Shown here: one piece after another, positions 9,483 to 17,144 of the stretch | How positions within the stretch are numbered: the first letter of the stretch is position 1 | How the letters are laid out: every line of letters begins with the position of its first letter | Notes under the pieces: model-generated | What the model was told of the DNA's origin: nothing | The model's database searches: none | What the model saw: only the letters and a program-made list of their open reading frames with translations | Made by a program: the position numbers and the translations under genes | Assembly: GCF_029892515.1 (NCBI RefSeq) | Contig: NZ_JARXVF010000002.1 | Span: forward strand, 310,001-374,000 | DNA from: Pseudaminobacter soli (ex Li et al. 2025) | GTDB lineage: Bacteria; Pseudomonadota; Alphaproteobacteria; Rhizobiales; Rhizobiaceae | Length of the DNA: 64,000 nt | Direction of reading: 5' to 3'

Positions 9483-9605
9483 CCTGCCAATTCCTATGGG
9501 CTGACGTTCGACGCCGTGCAGGCGCATCTCAAGGCGCGCAATCCGAAGATGCCGCCGCCGCGCGTCGTCACCGGCCCGATGCTGCTCACCGGCATCTGCC
9601 TTTGA
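9483..9605 (+). pseudogene. serine recombinase (resolvase/invertase family) remnant
   Basis: A 40-codon fragment reading FDAVQAHLKARNPKMPPP followed by VVTGPMLLTGIC then a stop. This is the stretch just before the zinc-ribbon domain of large serine recombinases. Both ends are missing. It lies at the right boundary of the peptide-use operon, beside the right inverted-repeat arm and IS3 debris. Confidence 0.65.
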
Positions 9606-9612
9606 TATGGAT

Positions 9613-9641
9613 CTGAAATGCGGAGCGTTTTGAGCGGGCCG
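9613..9641. repeat. 29-bp inverted repeat, right arm
   Basis: This is the inverted copy (28 of 29 identities) of 1316-1344. It begins eight bases after the stop of the recombinase fragment. Together the arms bracket about 8.3 kb. Confidence 0.65.
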
Positions 9642-9789
9642 AGACGAAGAGATTACGCGAGTCTGAGAAGATCGGGTTCGTCGATCACATTGCGCATGCG
9701 AATTTTCCTCCCATCGTGCGTTCGATCCTCGATAAAGTCGCAGGATCAGACATGGGTGGGGTATTACGGCCGAAGCCGGATGCCTGAGC

Positions 9790-10070
9790 GGTCGGTCAGC
9801 CAGAGCCGACAGCGTTTGGGTTGCTTGTGTGGCACCTTCAGCCCTCCCGTCGCCATATCCGCTCGACGTCCGCGATCCAACCTGCCTGGTGCAGCATCAC
9901 CGTCATGCGGCGATAGCCGTAGCGACCATACTGGCGAGCGAGTGCGGTGATGTCGTTGGCCAAGGCCGCCTCGTCATTCGGGGGTTGGCGATCTTGCGCT
10001 GACTGAAACGGTACTGATCCAGCACCCGCCATGTCCGTCGTTCGGACAATCCCAACTTCGCAGCGTGCTG
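9790..10070 (-). pseudogene. IS3-family transposase (OrfB) remnant
   Basis: Read on the minus strand, the sense is spread over three frames: LGLSERRTWRVLDQYRFSQR, then ALARQYGRYGYRRMTVMLHQ with AGWIADVERIWRREG, then VPHKQP-type text. This is the OrfB N-terminal region of IS3-family elements (IS407/ISRm-like). The DDE catalytic core is absent. No intact terminal repeats or target duplication were found, so this is an old insertion scar. Confidence 0.75.
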
Positions 10071-10076
10071 TTTTTT

Positions 10077-10670
10077 TTACGGGGAAGCAGACAGATCCTC
10101 CACGATTCTGCGACTAGCCGCTAGCTTTCCATTGGCGTCGAATGAAAGTTCGATCACCCAGTCATAAACATCACCAGGCCATTTGTCTTCCGGAAGGAGC
10201 GCGGCGGGATCGGCGCCCAGTGCCTTGAGCAGGTTCGGTATATGACCATGATGCCAGGCAATTAGGATGCGCTGCCCCTGTGGTAGGGCACGCAGCGCTG
10301 CGACCAGGGCGATTTCTTCGCCGTTGGCAAAATGGGTGTTGATTGGCAGGCCAGTCGACTTGCTTAGCGGTTCCAGTGTCAACCGCGGCCGATGGCTTTC
10401 CTGGCTGTCTTTGGTTGCAAACAGTGCGTTGGGCTCAATCGAGCTGCCATTCGCGCGAAACGGATGAAAGTAGCGAGCATAGGCCATGGCTCTTGCATTG
10501 CCGGCGGCTGAAAGGCCAGAGCCATGATCGGGACTATCAGCATGGCGCAGGATGAGTACTGTGGCGTTGGCGAGATTGCCCGCAGGCTGCCGTGCCGCGA
10601 CGGGCAGCACCATCAGGCACAAGGCGAGCAATGCGCCCACCAGCTTGCAAGGTGTCGGGATCTTCGTCAT
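10077..10670 (-). CDS. exported histidine phosphatase family protein
   Basis: A 197-residue branch-2-like histidine phosphatase domain behind a signal peptide (LVGALLALCLMVLPVAARQP). The phosphate-binding LRHADSP contains the nucleophilic-type RH, and the second histidine motif is AWHHGHIP. The RHG of classic phosphoglycerate mutases is RHA here. It should act in the periplasm; the substrate is unknown. It stands alone, between an IS3 remnant and decayed genes. Confidence 0.75.
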   Translation of the reverse strand: MTKIPTPCKLVGALLALCLMVLPVAARQPAGNLANATVLILRHADSPDHGSGLSAAGNARAMAYARYFHPFRANGSSIEPNALFATKDSQESHRPRLTLEPLSKSTGLPINTHFANGEEIALVAALRALPQGQRILIAWHHGHIPNLLKALGADPAALLPEDKWPGDVYDWVIELSFDANGKLAASRRIVEDLSASP

Positions 10671-10774
10671 CGCAGTTCGACTCCGGCAAGAAGGACGCGC
10701 CCGTCCCAGTTGTCGTATTCCTGGAACTTGGCGATGTCCGTGATCTTGTGCTCGGCAATCAGGTAGGCTGTCAT
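10671..10774 (-). pseudogene. DUF1330 protein remnant
   Basis: From an ATG at 10774 the frame reads MTAYLIAEHKITDIAKFQEY, the usual start of DUF1330 proteins (about 95 residues). It then jumps to an unrelated 14-residue tail and stops, so roughly two thirds of the gene is missing. Confidence 0.6.
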
Positions 10775-10799
10775 GTGAACGCTCAACGCCGGCAAGCAG

Positions 10800-10963
10800 C
10801 CGCCGGTGATTGGCGGCGACCGCCTAGCGGCAGCGGCCTGCTCGGCCAGCAAGTCCTCGGCGTACCAGATCGGTCAGTTCTCATCGCGCTGGCCCCCGAT
10901 GCCATGTGCGACGGCTGCACACTTGAGCACTGCCTCGAGCTCAACCGCCTGGGTAAACGTCAT
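10800..10963 (-). pseudogene. small conserved protein remnant with in-frame TGA
   Basis: A frame starting MTFTQAVELEAVLKCAAVAH runs to QRDEN, meets TGA, and continues in the same frame as PIWYAEDLLAEQAAAARR. In relatives I recall, the stop position is a Trp (DENWPxWYA), so TGG to TGA is the likely lesion. The function of this protein is not known to me. Confidence 0.45.
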
Positions 10964-11236
10964 GTCGCCCTCATTTAGTCGTCCTGGCAGTCGTGCAGTG
11001 ACCTCCTGGAGCAACCAGTTGCGGCCGGCCAACGTGGCAGAGATGCGCCGACGAAGTTCATCTATCTCGGCTTGCGGGACATTGACGGTGAAGGGGCGGA
11101 TCGCTTCGTCGGCCAGTGCGTTGCGTGGCGCTCCGGGGAGCAAGCTTATGGCACCGACGGAGGCTGCAGCGCCGAGCAGTTCGCGGCGGGTGGGAGAAAG
11201 CGATGCTGATGACACATCATCCTCCTGCTCGGTCAC
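10964..11236 (-). pseudogene. epoxide hydrolase N-terminal domain, Tat-exported, truncated
   Basis: The frame begins at 11236 with a twin-arginine type leader (SPTRRELLGAAASVGAISLL) and continues into IRPFTVNVPQAEIDELRRRI, which is the conserved start of the epoxide hydrolase N-terminal (EHN) domain. It then joins the next fragment without the alpha/beta-hydrolase core (normally about 400 residues). A deletion removed almost all of the enzyme. Confidence 0.65.
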
Positions 11237-11408
11237 AGTAGCACCTTAACTAGTGCCGAGCGGCGAAATGACAATTAGGACGGGCAAGGAAGCAATCATT
11301 CCTTACCTCGCGCAATAGCTTAAGCACTGTCCCCACGCTATTGATAAATGAGCAAAGTCGGCCTTGGATGGACAGAGGTCGCTAACTTCGAGCCCGCGCT
11401 GGCAAGCC

Positions 11409-11440
11409 CAAAAAAAAAGGCCCCGGCAGAAACCGGGGCT
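11409..11440 (-). terminator. rho-independent terminator of the 120-aa secreted protein gene
   Basis: Read on the minus strand, GCCCCGG-TTTCTG-CCGGGGC is followed by about ten T. It lies just after the stop at 11453. A longer-stemmed version follows the paralogue at 46958-46990. Confidence 0.85.
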
Positions 11441-11452
11441 TAGAGAACCTGA

Positions 11453-11815
11453 TTAAGTTTTTTTCTTCGTGATTAGCGTCAGCGTTCCATCTGTGTCCAT
11501 GCTTGTGCCCACCACCTGTGCAGATGTCGCCCCTTTGGCGTCGAGCGCGGCTTTCGCCTCCGGGGTAGCATCGATGCTAGTGCGCAACTGCTGGAGATTG
11601 GCTTCGCCGGCCTGCGCCGCAACTTGTTCGACCTGCTTTTGTGCCTTCTGAGGCAACTCGCTGACATCGACAACGTTGATACGCTGAATCTTTGGTGCTT
11701 CGGGTGTAGCTACCGGCGCCTGCTTCGGCGGCTGTGGTACTGAAGTTTCTTGAGCGTTCGCCGCCAAGGCGCTGATGAAGGTGATGCTTGCTGCCAGCAT
11801 GATTGCTTTGCGCAT
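11453..11815 (-). CDS. small exported protein of unknown function (copy 1)
   Basis: 120 residues starting MRKAIMLAASITFISALAAN, a clear Sec signal peptide with cleavage near ANA-QE. The mature part has a Pro-rich segment (PQPPKQAPVATPEAPK) followed by a helical, charged region and ends TLTLITKKKT. GAAAGGG precedes the ATG. A near-identical copy lies at 47004-47366. I do not recognise a family. The coding frame is preserved in both copies, which argues for selection or a recent duplication. Confidence 0.75.
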   Translation of the reverse strand: MRKAIMLAASITFISALAANAQETSVPQPPKQAPVATPEAPKIQRINVVDVSELPQKAQKQVEQVAAQAGEANLQQLRTSIDATPEAKAALDAKGATSAQVVGTSMDTDGTLTLITKKKT

Positions 11816-12119
11816 GGGTATCCCTTTCGAGTTGGCCCCCGCCAAGCCGACCACCCCACAATGACAATGAGTCCAGAGGCTGCCACTCGCCAGGTCATTT
11901 TGTGACCATACAATGTCGACAGTGTGAGATGCGGTGCCGTACCAAACTGACCGTCACCACGTCGGGTGCCGCTTATGCGCTTCCCGAAATAACACATCAT
12001 CAGATGTGGGCGATGATGCATGTGGCTCTTGTTATGTGTTTTAGACCGATACCTACCTAAAGGGTTCAAAGAACCGCCGGGCCGTCAAGGTGGCCGGCAG
12101 ATTCGAAAAGTGGGGACGG
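11816..12119. other. non-coding stretch upstream of the 120-aa gene
   Basis: The first 124 bases belong to the duplicated block and should hold the promoter of the 120-aa gene. The remainder, up to the 3' end of the Tim44-like gene, shows no recognisable gene or signal. Confidence 0.5.
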
Positions 12120-13106
12120 TCAGTTGGGCTGCTGGATGGCGGAGAGCTTCCAGTCGCCACCGTTCTCGCGCACGAAGGTCCAGATCTCAGTGGTCTGGCT
12201 GGGCGCATCGGCGTCGCCTTCGACGATCTTGCCGGTGGCACGGTCGCGCATCACGTCCAGCGCCTCATAGCGCAGCGCCGCCGTCGCGTAATCGCGCGCG
12301 CCTTCGCTCCAACTTTCGGCAATGTCGGCTTCCAGGAGCTTGACGTCGCTAACCTCGTTGTGCAGCCCCTTATGGGCATTAAGCGCCAGCTCTTCCGACA
12401 GGTAAGAGACCATTTCGGGGGTCACAAGCTGGCGTAGCGCGTCATGGTCCTCGCGGGCAAAGGCGTTTTGCACATCGCTCAGCAGCGCCTCGAAGCGATT
12501 GAGATCGTCCTGTTCAAGAGCCAGATCGGATGAGAGCGGCTGAGACGGGGGAGCGTCGGCCGGGTTGCCAAAGCCGGGAATGGTAAAGCCGCCGGCCGTG
12601 CCCATGCCCGAATGCGCTTCGCGCGCGGAGCTTGTGCCACGGGGTGCGTTTCCGGCGCCCGCCATGGCCGGCGGCTGCGTCCTTTGACTGCGGAAGAAGC
12701 GCAAAGCCAGCATGACAACGGCGGCGATCAGCAGACCTTGCAGTAAGAGGCCGAGGAAGCCGGCCAGACCGCCGAGGCCATGTCCAAGCAGCAGGCCAAT
12801 GAGTCCACCAAGCAACAGCCCGCGCATCAGCGAGCCGCCGAGCCCATTCATGAAGCCCGATCTTGGCTGGGCAGCGGATGGCTGGCGGGCGGCATTGGGA
12901 GCGGTGTTCGGCGTCATCGAGCGCTCCACCGGCGCAACCTGGCTCGGTGCGGTGCGGGTGGGCGGCACGCTCTGATGGGTGCGGGCGCCGCGGCTGCCGA
13001 AACTGCCGCCGCGCCGTGCCTCGGCATAGTCCACCGAGGCCATGGAGAAGGCCAGGATCAGGCCCGTGAACAGAGCAAGGATCTTGGCGCGGCGTGACCT
13101 GGACAT
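12120..13106 (-). CDS. Tim44-like domain protein, membrane-anchored
   Basis: 328 residues from the ATG at 13106. Order: signal/anchor (ILALFTGLILAFSMASV), a low-complexity Arg/Pro/Ser-rich segment with PSAAQP, two Gly/Leu-rich hydrophobic helices (about residues 95-140) and a C-terminal Tim44-like domain (from ALEQDDLNRFEALLSDVQNA to the end), which resembles the membrane-binding NTF2-like fold of Tim44 and MlaC-like proteins. Bacterial members are common in Rhizobiales, with no agreed function. It is monocistronic here. Confidence 0.8.
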   Translation of the reverse strand: MSRSRRAKILALFTGLILAFSMASVDYAEARRGGSFGSRGARTHQSVPPTRTAPSQVAPVERSMTPNTAPNAARQPSAAQPRSGFMNGLGGSLMRGLLLGGLIGLLLGHGLGGLAGFLGLLLQGLLIAAVVMLALRFFRSQRTQPPAMAGAGNAPRGTSSAREAHSGMGTAGGFTIPGFGNPADAPPSQPLSSDLALEQDDLNRFEALLSDVQNAFAREDHDALRQLVTPEMVSYLSEELALNAHKGLHNEVSDVKLLEADIAESWSEGARDYATAALRYEALDVMRDRATGKIVEGDADAPSQTTEIWTFVRENGGDWKLSAIQQPN

Positions 13107-13619
13107 ATCTGGTCTCTCCCGGATGCGTGCGGCTGCCCGAAGGCCCGGCGTCACGTCTGTGTGGCGCTGACGAGCGGATGAGGTGGCTGGCCGGAATGGC
13201 CCGGACGATGGCTCATGTAGAAGCTGGGAAGTCGGCGGACAAGACCGGCGCGCATTCTTTCCACTTCATAACAGGCAGGGCAGGCCGTGCTCTCGCCCGT
13301 TCTGACCGGATGCTGCTGGACGCTCAGTCCGCCATCCGCCGCAGTTGCACACCGAGAACATGTTGCCGTTGGTGCTGGACTTTTAGGGCACTACCCTCGG
13401 GCCACGCGTGGTCGTGGACGTGGGCGCCATCATCGGCCAGTCGCCTCACCGAGGCGGCGAGCCAGGGTTCTGGGTAGAGGGTAGAAGCGACGTTCATATC
13501 TTGCTTCCTCGGTCCTCGGGATCACTCGCTGGCGTCATTTGCGATCAAAGAGGAAGCGCTTTGCATAATCGAGGCACATCTGGCAAAGGCAAGGTCGGCT
13601 GAGTTGGAGGACGTTGCCA
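13107..13619. other. intergenic stretch, possible 57-aa minus-strand gene
   Basis: No family could be recognised. A minus-strand frame from an ATG at 13497 to a stop at 13324 (57 residues, MNVASTLYPEPWLAASVRRL) has an acceptable GAGGAAG upstream and may be a small protein or a decayed start. The nucleoside hydrolase promoter should lie in the last 100 bases. Confidence 0.35.
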
Positions 13620-14573
13620 ATGCCGAAGGTGATTTTCGATACGGACCCGGGCGTGGATGACGCGATGGCACTGCTATTCCTGCAGCGCCACCCGGATATC
13701 GAACTCGTGGGCATCACGACGGTGTTTGGAAACGCAGCGGTCGAGCAGACGACGCGAAACGCCCTCTTCCTGAAGAGGGCTTTCAAGATCGATGCCCCCG
13801 TCGTCCGGGGCGCAGGTGTTACCTTCGACCGAGATCGGCCGCCTCGGCCGTGGCCGACGATCGTTCATGGCGAGAACGGTTTGGGCGATATCGACATCCC
13901 GAATGAAGCTGACCTGCCGATCGGGGAAGAAGAGGAAGCAGCTCAATTCATTATCGACACCGTCCGCCAGAACCCTGGCGAGATTTCGATCGTTGCCGTA
14001 GGCAGGATGACGAACCTTGCCAACGCGCTGGCCAGAGCCCCCGATATCGCGGGTCTTGTGAAGGACGTCGTTGTCATGGGTGGCAGCTTCTACGTACCAG
14101 GGAACGTTACGCCCGCGGCCGAGGCTAACATCGCTGGTGACCCGGAGGCTGCCGACCTAGTGATGACAGCGCCGTGGAAATTGACCGTCATCGGCCTCGA
14201 TGTCACCGGCAAGACCGTTATGACTAGGACGACATTGAAGCAATTGGCGGACAGGGGTGGCCCCGAAGTCTCGCTTCTGAACGAACTCTCGCAGAGCTAT
14301 ATCGACTTCTATGATCACCTCATCGCCGACGCGATGCTCGTCCACGACACATGCGCCTGCGTCTACCTGATCCGACCGGATCTCTTTGACACGGTAACGG
14401 GCCAAATCCGGGTTTCATGCGGCGGACTGACGGACGGACAGACTGTGCTCAAACCCTCTCATCGCCGGTTTCCGCCGGGAGCCTGGGATGATTTCCCCGC
14501 GCAGACAGTGGCTGTGAACGTCGCCGCGGACAAGGTCATGGCGCTCGTCCACGACATCCTAGTCCGGAGATGA
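13620..14573 (+). CDS. inosine-uridine nucleoside N-ribohydrolase family protein
   Basis: A 317-residue nucleoside hydrolase that cleaves the N-glycosidic bond of ribonucleosides. The Ca2+-binding N-terminus FDTDPGVDDAMALLF (Asp7, Asp9, Asp13, Asp14) is intact, as are the central VVMGGSFYVPGNVTPAAEAN and the late Asp loop around MLVHDTCACVYL. I chose ATG 13620 over TTG 13614 because GGAGG (13606-13610) is nine bases from the former and only three from the latter. No transporter is adjacent, so this is a stand-alone salvage gene. Nucleoside specificity cannot be read from the sequence. Confidence 0.88.
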   Translation: MPKVIFDTDPGVDDAMALLFLQRHPDIELVGITTVFGNAAVEQTTRNALFLKRAFKIDAPVVRGAGVTFDRDRPPRPWPTIVHGENGLGDIDIPNEADLPIGEEEEAAQFIIDTVRQNPGEISIVAVGRMTNLANALARAPDIAGLVKDVVVMGGSFYVPGNVTPAAEANIAGDPEAADLVMTAPWKLTVIGLDVTGKTVMTRTTLKQLADRGGPEVSLLNELSQSYIDFYDHLIADAMLVHDTCACVYLIRPDLFDTVTGQIRVSCGGLTDGQTVLKPSHRRFPPGAWDDFPAQTVAVNVAADKVMALVHDILVRR

Positions 14574-14908
14574 ATCTGGATCGAAAACTGTCACCAAAAT
14601 CATAGTAGGTATGACCTCTCGATGGGTCTCAAAACGGCGGTCCACGCGCCTGCCGGTGGGCCAAGCTCGCCCGGAGCGGCTTACTCCATGCTCCCATTTG
14701 GAAGTTTCATTGGCTCCTGCCAAGAAACCATTCCGCCGCGTATTTTCTGAGTAGAAAGCTCGCCAGATGTTGACGCTTCAGCATCGCGCGTTCGAGAAGC
14801 TTCGTTGAGCTTCTCGAACTGTTCCATGCATCATTCGATTATCGAAGCGACGAGTCTGACTCTGTTAAAAGACACAGCAAAAACTCTCACCAAGTCCAGG
14901 CGGGTGTT
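14574..14908. other. non-coding stretch between convergent genes
   Basis: This is 335 bases without a supported gene. The short inverted repeat GAGAAGCTTCG / GAAGCTTCTC-like text near 14790-14815 could form a hairpin, but no U-tract follows. Confidence 0.4.
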
Positions 14909-15367
14909 CTAGCGGGTAGCTTTCTGACCGCGTTTTGATGCTTTAATGTTCTCAGCGCGTTTCTTACCCAGACCCATTTTCTTGGCGAGTGACGACCGAG
15001 CCGCGGCGTAAGCAGGCGCAACCATGGGATAATCGGCCGGAAGTCCCCATTTTGCTCGATATTCGTCGGGGGTCAGGTTGTAATGCGTTCCAATATGTCG
15101 CTTCAGCGACTTGAACTTCTTTCCATCTTCCAGGCAGATCAAATAGTCATCCGTCACCGACTTTTTGACCGAAATCGCGGGCTTCGGGGCCTCCACGGCA
15201 GGAGTAGCAGTCTCTTTGCCCAGTTTGCTGAGCGACGCATGAATTTCAGCAATCAAGTCAGGTAGCGAAGTTGCCGGAATGGCATTGTTGGAAATGTAAG
15301 CTGACACGACGTCAGAAGTCAGCCGTACCAGCGCATCATCGTCTGCAGTAGACACTATTCTCTCCAT
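14909..15367 (-). CDS. MucR/Ros family zinc-finger transcriptional regulator
   Basis: 152 residues with the Ros/MucR core: [20 protein letters not shown], then [20 protein letters not shown], then a basic tail. The zinc finger uses Cys, Asp and two His, with Asp replacing the second Cys of classic fingers, as in MucR. The family binds AT-rich DNA and acts as a global repressor and nucleoid-type protein in Rhizobiales. I chose ATG 15367, preceded by GGGGGGCG. It lies divergent from a broken umuD-like gene with a perfect palindrome between them. Confidence 0.9.
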   Translation of the reverse strand: MERIVSTADDDALVRLTSDVVSAYISNNAIPATSLPDLIAEIHASLSKLGKETATPAVEAPKPAISVKKSVTDDYLICLEDGKKFKSLKRHIGTHYNLTPDEYRAKWGLPADYPMVAPAYAAARSSLAKKMGLGKKRAENIKASKRGQKATR

Positions 15368-15432
15368 TATTTCGCCCCCCATCCGGGTTTAGCGAACTCA
15401 TCCAGCAATGCAACAAGCTTTCGCCGCCGTTG

Positions 15433-15446
15433 GTTCCAATTGGAAC
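15433..15446. promoter_or_regulatory. perfect 14-bp palindrome between mucR and the umuD-like gene
   Basis: GTTCCAATTGGAAC is its own reverse complement and sits in the 105-bp divergent gap. The GTTC arms recall the alphaproteobacterial LexA half-site, but that box is a direct repeat GTTC-N7-GTTC, so a LexA role is doubtful. It could be an autoregulatory operator. Confidence 0.45.
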
Positions 15447-15472
15447 AATTGGGGATACAAGGAAATATTTCA

Positions 15473-15804
15473 GTGACAGCCACCAAACTCGTCGTTCCTG
15501 TTTCTGTTTCCCTCGACAGGCACGGCGCGCCGGTTTTGGCGCGCTTGTGCCCGCTGGATTTCGATCCCCTGCGGCCCGCCGACCTTGAGGACGAGATCGA
15601 TATCATTGGCTGGCTGGTACGACACCCGTTTGCGACATTCTGGTGGCGAGTTTCTGGAATAATCTGTTCGACGAAGGCATCTGCGATGGCGACCTGATCG
15701 CAGCCGCTCATGATGGCAGGAAACGTGTCGGCCGCATGGCCGTTGTCGACGGAGCGGTGACGGTCAAGAAGGTGGCAAGCAACAGGCAACGTCAGCCGAG
15801 CTGA
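15473..15804 (+). pseudogene. umuD-like S24 peptidase, frameshifted
   Basis: From GTG 15473 the frame gives LVVPVSVSLDRHGAPVLARL and IDIIGWLVRHPFATFWWRVS, matching the UmuD stretch before the catalytic Ser. After RVSG the sense moves to another frame: NNLFDEGICDGDLIAAA, ending with VVDGAVTVKKV, where the catalytic Lys of the S24 Ser-Lys dyad is expected. The span is 332 bases, one short of a multiple of three, which fits a single-base loss. The catalytic Ser position reads Asn (SGNN instead of SGDSM), so the active site is also damaged. No umuC is adjacent. Confidence 0.6.
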
Positions 15805-15995
15805 AGTTCGATCTATGGCCGACTGATAGATCGTATTATATGATATTGCAAGTATCTGGAGCTGCGAAAAGCCAGCTTCACCACGACTGCGCGGGGCGGC
15901 AATGGGTGCCGCTCTGCGTCAGGGGCCGACCTGCTTGAAATCAACTGTGACGCTCGCCATAAAGGCGCGGGTGGTCTGCGCTTTGATGCCGAAGC

Positions 15996-16544
15996 TCACT
16001 CTTCGTCAGTCGCAGCGGGATCCTGGCTGACATTGTCCAACAGACGGCGCAGCAGTTCGAAAAGTTGCTTGCGTTCGCTCGCGTCGAAGCCTGCGAGCAT
16101 GTCGATACCATGCCGTTCCGCATCCGGAGCAATCTTCCAATAGGTGTCTCGACCGTGTTGGGTAAGGAAAACCTCAACGATCCGATTGTCGCGCTCTGCG
16201 ACGCGCCGCTCGACCAAGCCGTTGCGCTCCATCTGGTCGATCACACGGCTGACCGCCGGCTGGGCGATCAGGGTCATGCGCACCAGATCAGTCATGGTTC
16301 GGCCATCGCCGTTCATCAGCACCATCAGCACGCGCCAGCGTTGAACGGTGACGCCATGCGGCCGCATCCGGTCAAGCAGGCGGTTGTTCAAATGGCTGGT
16401 GATCAGATGGAACAGGTACGGCGGATAGTGGTCAAGGACGAGCGGAGAGCGGCTTGCCGGCTTCGATTTATCCTTGGATCTTGCCACGACCTTGTTGCCT
16501 TGTTGTATCGGGTCGCGATTTGTTACCGAGCCAGGGCTTGTCAT
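15996..16544 (-). CDS. MarR family transcriptional regulator
   Basis: 182 residues with a MarR winged helix: VTVQRWRVLMVLMNGDGRTM, DLVRMTLIAQPAVSRVIDQM as the recognition region, then a wing VERRVAERDNRIVEVFLT. A basic, Ser-rich N-terminal extension of about 30 residues precedes it. Its ATG overlaps the stop of maoC (ATGA), so both are one operon divergent from iorAB. It very probably controls that divergent promoter through the paired ATGA-N4-TCAT sites; the ligand is presumably a substrate or product of the pathway. Confidence 0.88.
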   Translation of the reverse strand: MTSPGSVTNRDPIQQGNKVVARSKDKSKPASRSPLVLDHYPPYLFHLITSHLNNRLLDRMRPHGVTVQRWRVLMVLMNGDGRTMTDLVRMTLIAQPAVSRVIDQMERNGLVERRVAERDNRIVEVFLTQHGRDTYWKIAPDAERHGIDMLAGFDASERKQLFELLRRLLDNVSQDPAATDEE

Positions 16545-16990
16545 GCAAGCCTGCGTCGCAGTCGATGCAGGCCCTCGGCTGTGAAGATGACGCCTTGGCT
16601 AGTCGTTTCCATCGTCTCGTGGAGCAAACGCACTATACCGCGATCCGGCTTGGAGCGCGACGCCGTCGCCTCAATGACCGTGGCCTTGATCTGAATTTCC
16701 TGCCCACCATACAGGGGCTTCAACCAGCGAACCTTGTCGATGCCGGGCGAAGGCATGACTGCTTCGTCCCACAGATGCAGGTCGAAAAACAGACGAAAGC
16801 TCAGCGAAAGCGTATGCAGCCCTGATGCCATAATGCCGGGATAGCCGACCGTCTTGGCCGCCTCGTCATCAGAATGGAAGGGGTTAGGGTCGAACGCCTT
16901 TGCGAAATCCAGGATGTCGTCACGGCTGACCAGATGGCTGCCGGAGCGAAATTCCTGTCCCACCCAAACGTCATCAAAGAACAAGGACAT
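16541..16990 (-). CDS. MaoC family (R)-specific hydratase/dehydratase
   Basis: 149 residues with a hot-dog fold signature: DDILDFAKAFDPNPFHSDDE contains the catalytic Asp and His (D-P-N-P-x-H) of MaoC hydratases, followed by GIMASGLHTLSLSFRLFFDL. These enzymes hydrate enoyl-CoA, or act on related acyl-CoA thioesters. GGGAGGGGAGA precedes the ATG at 16990. Placed with marR and opposite iorAB, it may process an acyl-CoA derived from an arylacetyl-CoA, but that is inference. Confidence 0.85.
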   Translation of the reverse strand: MSLFFDDVWVGQEFRSGSHLVSRDDILDFAKAFDPNPFHSDDEAAKTVGYPGIMASGLHTLSLSFRLFFDLHLWDEAVMPSPGIDKVRWLKPLYGGQEIQIKATVIEATASRSKPDRGIVRLLHETMETTSQGVIFTAEGLHRLRRRLA

Positions 16991-17026
16991 TTTTCTGGTC
17001 TCCCCTCCCGGTGCGCATCAAGTTAC

Positions 17027-17119
17027 ATGAAATGTCATATAATACCTGGCATTTCAATGACCGCTTCCGGAAGTGCGCAATCGTTGACAGCCCGGGCATG
17101 CCAAAATATGATAAATCAT
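17027..17119. promoter_or_regulatory. two ATGA-N4-TCATATAAT sites in the maoC-marR / iorAB divergent promoter
   Basis: Site 1 (17027-17038) reads ATGA-AATG-TCAT and site 2 (17108-17119) ATGA-TAAA-TCAT; both continue with ATAAT. Site 2 widens to the palindrome ATATGAT-AA-ATCATAT. Spacing between centres is 81 bp, near eight helical turns. The location suggests they bind the divergent MarR regulator. Confidence 0.6.
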
Positions 17120-17144
17120 ATAATCTCATAAGGAGGAGGGGACA

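Larger units (their letters stand above)
11409..11939. repeat. 531-bp duplicated block, copy 1
   Basis: This block, which includes the 120-aa gene, its terminator and about 120 bp upstream, is repeated in the same orientation at 46958-47489 with scattered substitutions and an extended terminator stem. Similarity ends sharply at GCGGTGCCG on the upstream side. Confidence 0.85.

Noticed and set aside
15433-15446. LexA/SOS box
   Set aside because: The alphaproteobacterial box is a direct repeat GTTC-N7-GTTC; this is a palindrome, so it was kept only as an unspecified operator.
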